Assembly: GCA_030141605.1 (NCBI GenBank)
Contig: JAQGDQ010000156.1
Coordinates: 436,001-481,458, forward strand
Direction: 5' to 3'
Length of the DNA: 45,458 nucleotides
From: Tubiluchus corallicola
Lineage: Eukaryota > Priapulida > Priapulimorpha > Priapulimorphida > Tubiluchidae
A program made the translations under genes and the position numbers. Under the pieces are notes generated by a model. That model was not told the origin of the DNA and made no database searches. It was given only the letters and a program-made list of their open reading frames with translations. Shown one piece after another: positions 26,663-38,100 of this stretch. How positions within the stretch are numbered: position 1 is the stretch's first letter; each line of letters begins with the position of its first letter.

Positions 26663-26680
26663 GCCGGATGTCGCCATGTT
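26663..26680. promoter_or_regulatory. YY1/ETS-like promoter motif
   Basis: GCCGGATGTCGCCATGTT; on the minus strand this is AACATGGCGACATCCGGC. It combines the AANATGGCG core bound by YY1 with an ETS-type CCGGA(T/A) core, a pairing typical of housekeeping gene starts in animals. It lies about 690 bp before WDR27 exon 1 and 2.8 kb from the divergent F-box exon. The role is inferred. Confidence 0.35.
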
Positions 26681-27379
26681 CCTTGCTTATATCATTTACC
26701 TCGTAAAAAAGTTTAGGCAAAAAAAATTAAATAGCGAAAACTGTTAGAGATTAACATGGAAATTGATTGGTTCGCTACAACATAAAATTGCTTAAACAAT
26801 TATGTGTTTGTCTGTACTTATTCAGCTCAAATAATAAAGAAAAAATAATAAAAATAAAATCGTAAATAAGCAAATAGAGGTATAAACAATCTATGAAAAA
26901 AGTCAACAAACCTGTTTTCTGGGAGCTTCTATTTTTAATTTTTAAAGTAATTTCTAATTTAAAAGGAAATGTAATATTTTAGTGAAAGACGTTCGACATG
27001 CACTATACTAACTTTTTCGAAGTATTTTCCCAAACGTTTGGAGTTTAATACTTATATAAATCGGTTTTGCCCTTAGGCAAATTTAAATAAGACAAATTTA
27101 TGGAAATATGAAGAGACGTGTATTTGCACCAGTTCTGCCTTCTTATCAAAGTAATTTAATGTTGTTCCAATGACTATTACCCTTTTATTCTCAGTGTCAG
27201 AGTAATAATTTATTATTGTGCAGTACACTTTATGCTGCATAATTATGCACTAACGTCTACACTGGAATATGGAAATAATAGAATTGGTGTAAGGCCATGC
27301 AGCAAGTACGCATGTGTGAGGTGTTTATATTTATTACTTGTTTTGCAGTTTCAGGTGTATGGAGACTCGTTCTAACTAA

Positions 27380-29908
27380 ATGTGTGGTGAAGAAATTGGT
27401 AACATTATATCATCTGAGATTGATGGACATTATGCTACACAAATTGCTTTTGATGGAACATTTGTTGCTATTCCATCGAGGAGGTTTCATGTTGGAATTT
27501 GGACAGCAACTGACCTTGAAACCAAAGTATTAGTCGTTGTTAAAGAGTTTACAATTTTGACTTAACACTGTTTTTACTGAGCTATTTTCCACTTCCTTTA
27601 CTTGAGCATTATTCACCATTTGATTGATAACCAATTTTTTAAATCTTTTAAATTTTAAATATTTCAGCTCAAAGGCTGACTTCTCAGAGTGGGGTGAGTA
27701 TTGTAAGTGGAGGGTTTATTATCTCTCTCAGTTTGCTCAAATAGAGACAGAGCATTTTGAGTCAATCCTGGGGTCAATAGCTCTAGCTTTAAGTCAAAAC
27801 TGAGTATGCTGAATATTATCTATGATCAACAACTCTCCACAAGTTTATTTTACACAAGAGGAGGGAATTCTAAGTACACTTTAGGATCAACAACTTTTTG
27901 AGCTTGATCACACCAGGAGCAGTGAATTCTGAGTCCACTCTAGGATCAACAGCTCTCCAACCAGGAGCAGGGAATTCTGAGTCCACTCTAGGATCAACAA
28001 ATCTCCAAGCTTAATCAAATCAGGGCAAAGAATTCTGAGCCCACTCAAGGATTAGCAGCCTTCTTAGCTTACTCAAGCCAGAAACAGGGTACTCTGAGTC
28101 TACTCTACGACTAGCAAGTTTTCCAATTTACTTAAGTGGCAACAGGGTATTCTGATTATTAACCTCTTCCAGCAGATGCTTAATTATTTTGTGAGGCTGG
28201 ACAACTTAAAAACTTAGCTAACTAACTCAACTCTTAGACAGTTGAAGCTGAGCTGTACTGTGTGAAGTGAATTTTTGTTGTAGCCTTAGTCATTTGCATC
28301 TCCTTTATCGCTTGGTATACTTTCTAGTTTGTTTTTCAGCCGTTGCTGTTAGAAGGTCACACAAGTGTCATAACAGCCCTTTGTTTTGGTAGCCGTTCAT
28401 TTCTGTGTTCTTGCAGTGATGATTATGTAATAGTATGGAACATAAGGGAGGCACTAGGCGCTCGGGTTTCAGGTGGGTATTTTAAACTGTTACATATCTC
28501 TGCACAGGTTATTGTTGTAATGCTGTTTGGTTTTCAATAACAAGTTTGCCAAAAAGCAAAAGTTCGTGTTTGCGTACTGTCTGTGTAAATTTATAATGGT
28601 AGCGTTTTTTTGTTTTCGTGACCGCAGGAAACTATATCAGTAATATATTATGTCTGTTGTAATGAAAGCATTTGTCCTATTGAAAAAATCGCAACTTAAA
28701 GTCTCAAATTGTCTATCCGTTAGGTGACCATTGTGAAAAACCTGCATTTCGTTTTTGTCTTAACATATTTTTGAACTGTGACAAGCCAGAATTTAGTAAA
28801 TTTAACTATTTACGCATAAACAACAATTAACTTAAAAGCTAAATAATTGCAGCAGCCAGGACTTGAAACTGGAACATTGCAGTAATAGGTTGAAAATTTT
28901 ACCACTAGAGCTGTTGACCCAATGTAGCAGAGCAGGTCTGAGCTTTTTGTTTCTTATATGTGTATATTGTTTTTGTGATATAGGTGATCAAGCAAAGGGC
29001 AGAGTGGTTGGCCAAACACTGGGAACAGTCAATTACTGCGCATGTAATGCAGATAATACACTTGTTGCTCTATGTATAGATAGCAGTGTTCTGGTCATTG
29101 GCACAGAGGTAAACATTGGACAAAAAGGCACAAATTGCTAACTAACTTTTTATTCTCATTGCTGTATTCCTAAACATATATGATTGACAGGTTGTAATTA
29201 ACCATGTTTCTCCAATATTTGAACTTCTTTTACACACTTCAAAGCATCTATACTTATTTTGCATGTTTATTCAGGCAGATAAGTTTGATACAACATTAAT
29301 GGGACACAAGAGCAAAGTAAACTGCGCAGAGTTTTTTGCTCAGGCATCTTCGTTACTGGTCACAGCGTCTGATGACAGGACATTTAAAATTTGGGATGTA
29401 GCCAAAAGTGAGCTCATCTGTCAGTCTTCTGTTATATCAGGTACATTGATATCTTATAGTAAGAATTTATTAAGAGTTATCAGGCTTAATAATATCAGTC
29501 TTCTGTTATATCAGATATGTTGATGTCTTATAGTAATAATTTTCGAAAGTCATCAGTCTTAATAATGCTTTATTCAAACTACTTATTCAAACCTGCTAAA
29601 AGGAAAAAACAAAGTAGTGTTTCTCTGTGTTTTGCAATATTTACTTTTTTGAAACCGAAAGGGATTCATAAATTAACAAATCATGTTTATTATTGTTTCA
29701 GCTTCTCCATTTTTGACAATTGCAATGAATCCCAGGGCGGCGCAATTTGCCCTGGGTACCGAAGACGGATTGGTAAGATTGTACGACCTGTCTGGCGGGA
29801 AGAATCCGCGTCTGTTGTTTACCTTGGATACCACTAAGACCTTTGCTAAGCATCAAAGTGGCAAGCAGGAGAGCCAATCATCACCTGAATATAATTTTAG
29901 GAGCGAAG
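27380..29908 (+). CDS. WDR27: WDR27 exons 1-5: N-terminal WD40 cluster
   Basis: Residues 1 to about 259. Exon 1 (49 codons) carries GIWTATDLETK; exon 2 EGHTSVITALCFGS and the Trp-Asp-like end SDDYVIVWN; exon 3 a degenerate blade (VNYCACNADNTLVALCIDSS); exon 4 the clearest blade (GHKSKVNCAEF to TASDDRTFKIWDV); exon 5 TEDGLVRLYDLSGG. Phases out are 0, 1, 0, 1 and 1. Exon 1 is preceded by an acceptor, TTTTGCAG, at 27348, so a 5' non-coding exon lies upstream. Exon 4's donor region is tandemly duplicated (29421-29566). Confidence 0.93.
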
Positions 29909-32067
29909 GTAATAAAAAATATAATTGGCTTGGTTGTGAATCAACCCAAAATAATGAATTGGGTGGCTTATTGTGACCACTGCAGCTGGAACAGAAATTT
30001 TACTTGGGAAGTCTGCTGTTCATCAAATAAGAACTCTGTTTTTTAAGTCTAACTGACATGCTATTTATAGAACAATAGCAGACCATTTAACCAATCAGCA
30101 CATCTTATAGGTTGCCTTGCAGCCAATGTCAAGTCATCTGACACGTAAAACACAACAACGGCTGCTCTAGTACTAGATAAATGTTTGCTAATGAGACAGA
30201 GAATTAGCTGGTTTCGCTAAGTATGCTTTATTAAAATTATTTTAGTCAAAGGTACTTTGCGTAATAGTTCAGTTAGGTTGTTAATGACTTTCATTTTGCC
30301 AAGTAGCACTAGGTAGGCTTGCAGTATATCATATATCGACAAAGTACTGCAGTGTAATGATGTATAACTTATGTTACTAATAAAGTCCGTTAGTTTGCAA
30401 ATCCATATATGTCACCCCAAGTTGTTGTTTTTAACCGAGAATGTTAAAAACATTGTTTTTAACATGAGAATACTAACAACAGTTCTACTTGGTGACCTTC
30501 GTGTATTAACGTTGCTCTTAGTACTTGATACAAACTTTTTTAATTTAGGATTTAAAGTAGTAAGTAGTGAGCCAGCATGGAAGACGCGTACAGCTGCAGA
30601 TGAGGATGTTGCTGATAAAGGTGAAGCGGAAGCTGGCACATCTATTTTAGGATTGCACTTTGCTTTTCCGAGCTCTTCTTCTACTGTTGAGGCTGAAACT
30701 GGTAAAAGTGACCAACATTTTTACGCGCCATCAGTTGTGAGGTACTAGTTACAGTATAATTGACCTACTTTACAAAAGAAGCCAGTGTTGTTTTTTAAGA
30801 CCTGTTGAAGTAAATAAAAATAAACAAATGTAAACAAAACTCATTGGTTTGTGAAGTAACTCTTTAAATGCATTAAGGTTATGTGGATTTTGAATTTTTG
30901 AAGTCACAGTATTTCTAATAAAAACATTGTCCAGTTTGCTGTTTAAGGATATCACATGATTAGTTTAGTGTTATAACGAAATCTTTTTTTTACATTTCTA
31001 GTTTGATTCTATGTATTTTAGTGACCTCCTGAAATCTACTTCCGTACTAGTAATTGGTGTGGCACGGGGGATCATGTTAACTAATGCTAAATCCATGGAG
31101 ACCATAGAGTACGTAGATTTACAAGGTAAATGCCTGTATCTTATTTTCTTAGCCAAACTGACATCTATTCCAATAAGCTTACAGTTTGGCAGCCTGTTCA
31201 GCAGGCAGGCCCGAAAACTGAAAGAAAAACACATTTGCTTGGTATATTTATTGACCACATCACGTCATTTCATCAGATGAAACCAAACAATATTAATTTA
31301 AGACAAGTAGTTGACAGCTGCCATCACTTTAGTTATCAATTTTCTTATTTCCATTCATAGCATTGGAATTTATTTAATTGCAATTCTTCGTGTGAACTTT
31401 GAATATATTGCAATGATGCAAACGTACTAACAGGTTCTGATAAACATAAGGCTTGTCTGGGTTAGGTCTAAAATCTGTCAAATGACCAGCAAACTAGCAA
31501 TAACTTTGACTGTTTAGGATTTGCACTAAACAGAGTGAGTGGTGAGTTGACTTATCTTTACAGTTTAACATTGTTTCTGGCTATGCTTTTTTGTATGAAA
31601 CTTTTTTGACCGCTTACGTCTACAAATCTATTCATATTTACAACATTGAACTGCTGAATTTTACTGACAGGTAAAATCTTCTCATCTTGTCTAAGATAAA
31701 TTCTTTTGAGATATTAATTCAAGTATTTTCACTGTTCAAACTGAAAGATAGGTGTCCTATCACTATGGAATGTAAGACTTCGTGCTGCAACGCGTAAAAC
31801 ACAGGGCATTGCATTGACCAGACGATTTAGTCTAGTGGTAACGTGTCCGCTTTCCATCTGAGAGGCAGTAGGTTCGATACAGAGGCCAGGTCATGCCAAA
31901 GGCTTTAAAAACGGCACCGCTGTTGCCCTGCCTGGCACGTGGTATTTAGGATAAAAGTGGGGTAATAATAGTCTCTGTTATTTAGGTGTAGATTTTTTTT
32001 TACAGTGGGTGGAAAAAACTCTTGAGCTTATGTTAATTGTTAACCCAAAAGCTAACTTTAAATAAAG

Positions 32068-32120
<53 letters not shown>

Positions 32121-35100
32121 GACCTCGTGTTGCAATGCATAAAACATAAAGTTTTGTGTAATCCTTTCTCTGATGAGTTATAATAGACTCATTTGACAAA
32201 GTTAATATAAAGAACAAGAGATTTGATTTCCCTGTTGGACTGAACGGTTTATGGAAAATAACATAGCCGAAAGACATCAGATGTTAATTGGCTCTTATGA
32301 ATATATGCTGCCTTCATAAATTATGTGCAGCCTTTGCTGTGGACATGCATCTGAGCAGTTGCTGGCATCACGTCATTAAAATTTGACACGCTTTGTTTAG
32401 TATTGTTATACACGGTGTGAACACTTCTCAACACTTCTCTTATTTTTATCAGCTGCGAAAGAACTTAATTTAATATATTTCCAGATCCCAGATTGGGCAG
32501 AAATAAAGGAGTCTCACAGGAAGAGGACTTGATGGTTGCACATACCTATGCAATGGCACAAACTCCCGGAGCTGCTTCAGTATGATATTTGCCTTGCAGT
32601 TCTATGCACGTACATTTTGTAAACTGCTGTGTGCTGACATAGTCGTTAAATTCTTATTTTATCTTGTCATTTAAATCTCACTTTTAGACTATTAACACTG
32701 TTTGCATGTGCTAGAAATATTGCTGCTTTTTGCTTTACAGTTTGTTTAATTCATGTTCATTCAAAAGTGCAAATCAATTGCAACAAATTTTTCTAATTTT
32801 GAATCAATTGCTTATGTTAAATCAAAGCCGATAGAAGCCTGAAAAGCTGGTGATAGGCAGCTTTATAGTTGATTCTTCAGTGAAGTGGTGCAGACTGGCA
32901 CTGATTAGGCATTAATTCAATTAACTGTTGTAAATGTAAACCGATAAGTTTAAGTATTAATTTCAGGTGTATCACAGCAGTAATTTCAATTTTATATAGC
33001 AAGTTTGTCGCTTGTTTGCCAAAATCTCTGTTTTTATGCCAGGTGTGTCAAATAAAAAAATATCACTGCTTCTGTCAAAATTTTGTTATTTAAAACTGCA
33101 ATTTTTCGTTCATTTCTCATTCAACCTGCCAGTGATTGTGCTATTTTTGGAGAAAAAAAACAGAAAAATTGAACAAATCCAGTAAGGTGGCTGAAATTTT
33201 TTTGCAAATTAGTCTTCCTTTAATTATAACAGGTTTAATTGCAGGAAGTCGGAGATTGAAATGACTGCTGACTTTTAGGACATTAGTGCTTTGTTTTTTC
33301 TTTGATGTATGCATGTAATTGTTTTACAATATTGACATGATATTATATTATTATGATAATAATCTTTATTTTTTATATAAAGTTTTTATTGTGATGATAT
33401 TTGTAATTGGTTATTTATAGGTGTGTTGCTGTATTGGAAGTTTATTTGGAAACTCTGTGAGGTTGCTTCAGTTAAATACTGAGTCTCACTGCAATGTATC
33501 TGGACATGCACACGATGAACTGACAGTTCTTTCCTGGTATATAGTATGCCTAGTGTTAGCATCAATTATGCACTCTGCTGCACAGATATATAGGCATTAC
33601 TGTGTAATTTTGAGTATTGTTGCTGTTTCTCTTGCATTGGCATTGAATGCAAAAAGTTCTTTTACTGGTTTTTCCTCTAAGATGCACCACGTCCCTACTG
33701 CTCTAAGATTTTAAGCTAATGATGATGATAGAATTAAATAGTGAAATTTTATGTACAACAGTTTCCGAGACATGGGATTAGTACACCCATGCTGGTAGGT
33801 AGGATAGTGGTTAGTAGTGGCAGATCTAGGGGGTGAGCCAAAGGGGCCTGGGCCCCATTTCACAGTAGCAGTTACAGCACACCAAGTGAATATTTTCCCT
33901 GGATTATAAGCTTTAGAACGTTTAGTGGTAGCTTTTAATGACTTGTATCGAGTAAAAAGTTCTGCATTTATGATTTTAGTGTAAAAACGTTGTGCCCCTT
34001 AAGTTTTTGGCAAATATATCCTGTGCGCAATTATATGCTGTACTAGCGTGTATGCTAGTATATTGGCGTGTAATTAAGAGTCAAAAGTTTGAGGTGACAT
34101 AATGAGTTTTAAACTACAGAATTTGTTTGAGGAAATAGTAAGAAAACGGTCTAAAATGCAGCTTATAGGTATTATATTACTTATTATGTTATAGATATAG
34201 CTTATAGCACTCGCTAGAACCCCCAGCTGCTTTTTCGTTGGGCCCACCTTTTTTCCAAACCCTGTATCTGCCCCTGGTTAGTGCTCTCAAACTTGGGTCA
34301 TAGAGCATGAGAGTACTGATCCCTGGTCTCGGGTTCAAATCCAGACCATCTCACAATTTTTGAGTGTCTGCTTTTTCCTGCTTAGCAGCCGCAATATGTA
34401 ATAATTGCTAAAATAAACCGCTATAGGTAATAATTGCTAAAATAAACCGCAGTAGTTTATAAAAAATTCTGGCAATCACAGTCATAATTGATTAATGTTA
34501 GTTTGAATCTTGTTAACGAATTTTAATGACATGACTGTGTGGTCGTGTAAGCAACAACTTTTTGAGATTTTCTGTTTGATTTTACTAGTGCGCCACTATG
34601 TGATCATTCTCCACTGAAAGCTGAACTAACTTCACAGACAAAACAGCCAACAGTTTCAGTAAGGAAAGGTGAGAACAATTGCAAAATACAGAATTAATGT
34701 GCCAACATGAAAATTCTGCAAGCTGTGTGTACCAGTTAACATTTTTTTACGTTTGTGAAAATATCTTGTACGTACCTAATTGTATTTCCATAGGTGTTGG
34801 AAAAGCAAAAACAGAAAAATCGGTTGTACAAAATCACGCCGTAACATTCCACGATAGGATTAAATCCTCCGGTTATATAGCTAATAAACCAAGGTAATTC
34901 ATTACAATTCAATTCTCTGGCTACTTTTCAATTGCAAGTGGCTTTCCGGCAGATTATGACCTTTTGGGGCCTTGGACTAGTGAAATTATAGGGCCCCCTC
35001 AGATGAAGCTACCCTCTAATTTGCCTTCACCTAGGGTTACCATACGTCCGGGTTTCCCCGGACACGTCCTCTTTTTGGACCTCTGTCCGGGCGTCCAGGC

Positions 35101-38100
35101 GGGTTTTTAAAAAATCGGCAGTTTATCTGGGTTTTGCCTCAATCCGTAAGTATGTATGGATGTTGCCAACTGCAGAGGCATACGACAGAATGAGACAAAG
35201 AAAAGCTTGTTAATACAACATGTTGCTAGCATCTCAAAATGCAACACTTGTAAAAGCTTTGTGTACATATTTGCTGCACAAAAGTAAGCGATGCGCACAT
35301 CACTATGGGTCACACGACTCACACCGCTGTCAATACTCGGCGTATTCGCTATTTTGCATTGTTTTAATAGACCCTAGACTGGTATTTTTGCCTCCTTACA
35401 GGTGTGCGAAAAAGTGTCCTCTTTTTCAACTCAGACAATATGGTAACACCTTCACCCGTCTTGAATGTTTTTTACAAGTGATATATTTTAGTGACATTTG
35501 CATAGCTTGAAATAAACTTATTGTAAATTATTTAAATAAACTAGAATACCTTTTGTTTGTCAATAAAACTGTTCTTTAAGAAATACCATTATTTTACTAT
35601 TCATTGCAAACAAAATTAGCACTTATTTCAACACAACCATAGTGGAAAAACAGATTTTTTTACCAAAGCTTGAGGGTCCTCCAAGCTTCATGGACCCTAG
35701 GCTACAGCCTATATTGGCCTAAGCTATAGCATAATCCTGCCCTGCTCATAGTTGACAGTGTTTTTATATATTTCTGACAGTAGAAAGAAAATATAGGCAA
35801 AAGCATCTTGTTGAACATTGAACAGTAAGCATTTCTAAACAAATGCAATGGCAACATGAAAAATCTTAATGAAGAACAACTTGAACTCTACACCAGAGGT
35901 TATGATATTTACATTAGTGTTCACCTGTGCTAAAACTGCATCACTGTCTCGTCCTTTACCACTCAACAACTCATACTGGCAAAAAACACATGCAATTACA
36001 TGTAGTGGATATGTCTCTTTTGTTATTGACATAACTGATGATAATGATCTTAAACTATAAGATGAAAATTAAGCAGCTTTTTTATTTCACATAGTAAATA
36101 TTTTTGAATTAAGGTTTATAGTGTTTTTATATTGTGGTGCTGATGGTGGTAATGATGTTAGTGACAGTGGTTGGCGATGTTGCTTGTTGGGGGTGTTGAC
36201 AATGATGGTGAAGGTGATAGTGGTTGCACTGCCATTGTTTTTGTTGATTTTGTCATTGCTGCTGTTGGAGGTGTTTTCCTTCTTTAGCTTTTACATGCAC
36301 TAGATATAATGTGCTTTCCGAATTCTAGGAAATCGATGTTTCAGCCACGAACAAACGTTTCTCGCAGGCTTCCAACAAGCAAGTCCGAACCAGTGATATC
36401 AAAAAGGTGAAAATTTTGAAAGCCAGTCTTTGGGCGTTTCACTTCTTGTATAAGTTTACCAAATTGTTTGAAAAGTTTCGTTTTCGTAATATGATTATGT
36501 AAGCAGTTGTTTCTGTTCTTTAACATGCTATTTTTATTTACTATTATTGTAGAATAACTAAACAAGTTTATCCCATGGAAGGTAATGCTCCGAAACACTT
36601 GAGGCACAAACAGGCTGTTGCGGATAAACCCACAGCAATCAACAGTCTAAAATTTTCAGGTTAGTTTTACAAGTTGCGAGCAATCTGCAAAATGGACGTC
36701 ATTGGATAATTGTTTAGTTTTGTATAATTTTATTTTTGCTTTTGCTTTGCTTTATATTTTTACTCACATAAACGTTATGCACTACAAAATCCAAATTTCT
36801 TAATTTCTGAAAATAGTATGATGTTAGTCCCAGACTAACCACAGAGTATAACGCTTATAATTTTTCAGGATTTCAGCTTTCATTTTGGTCTAATATTGCA
36901 TGATACAATATTTACTTACTACTTAGTATGATTTTGGAAAACATATTTTTCAAGGGCTTGATTTTTTATTTTTATAATAAGCTCAGAAAATGTTGGTTTA
37001 TTTTACAAAAGCCTGTAATACTTCTGAATCTTTTGTCTGCTGATGTTTGTTTTGTTGTGATAACCACAGCAAATTACTCAAAATTTGAAGTGAAAACTTG
37101 TCATTTTTGATATGTGGAGTGTGCAGTCACATGCAACACTTAACACCTAACAGCTTAAAGTAAAACCGGACCCAATCTTAAACTGTAGGTCAGAACAATT
37201 TATTCTTTAAAATATTGAAAGGAAACTATTTTTTGAAAAATGACTTACATGAGAGAATTTCACGTTCCCGCCACTAGTTCTTCACTGTTACACGGATTTC
37301 GACATTTGCTAGTTATATGGGCACTAGCGCCTGCATTTCAGAAATGCATTGCACATAAAAGAGGTGCTGTACCTCTCAGTTCAGATGTGTTAGTTTGTGA
37401 TGAACTACATATGTTCGACAGCTTATGCGTGAGCACAGCGGTAAAATTGAAATTTGAATTTTTATCTCAAAACTTGCTTAGTTTTAGTACAACACACTGA
37501 ATATCTTACAGTAGCACTGTACTTTAATCTTTGCCTTTGCAAACACGCTCGTGGAATATTTTTGATGTTGAAAATTATGTTAATTTGTGATGTAGTCATT
37601 AGTTGGGATTGCCTGCACTCAAATAAATTTTTAATCTGTTATTTAATTATCAGAAATGCTTTTGTGGTACTAATTGTGTTAAAATGTGTACTTTATATCA
37701 GACTTGAAAATGGGGTAGTATATGAAAAAATATATGTCTTCCCTAAAGCACATGACAGAAATCTATATGAACAGTGACAGCAGCCAGTTTATTAGGGTAT
37801 GCAATGAGGATCAGTGGTGGTTCTTCCATCAGTACTACAGCAGTTCAACCATTTAAGCATTTTTTCATTTGTATTTTGTGACCGGAGATTGTCGCAAAGT
37901 GATATGTTCAAATAGTTGTTGTATCAAAGTCAGTGCTTATATTTATGCATTTTTCTGTTCATAGGTTTACTTTCATACGAGTTAAAGAACTGTTAAATCG
38001 ATTATATAACAAAGTAATGGTGTAATCTTTTGCATTAATAAGTAGTTTAATACAGTGATAGAGGCTGAAAATGTAGTAAGTTTATCAGAAAACATGTTTA

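Larger units (their letters stand above)
23847..27348. other. Divergent intergenic region between FBXO33-like and WDR27
   Basis: Should hold the 5' non-coding exons and promoters of both divergent genes. It contains a SINE (24490-24745), a LINE 3' tail on the opposite strand (24750-24880), AT-rich unassigned sequence, a possible LINE 3' remnant on the plus strand (about 26060-26466, ending in an AATC-rich tail) and a YY1/ETS-like motif at 26663-26680. Confidence 0.5.

Noticed and set aside
31002-31125. Alternative WDR27 exon 7 start at 31002
   Set aside because: With the exon 6 donor phase it shifts frame and hits TGA; the acceptor at 31021 keeps the conserved frame.
31814-31890. Functional tRNA gene
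   Set aside because: Boxes A and B are good, but it continues into a SINE body with (ATT)n tail and flanking repeats.
37154-37746. Assignment of the dispersed repeat to piggyBac because of TTAA at its ends
   Set aside because: Ends lack the usual CCC(T/A) start, and copy A does not preserve TTAA on both sides.
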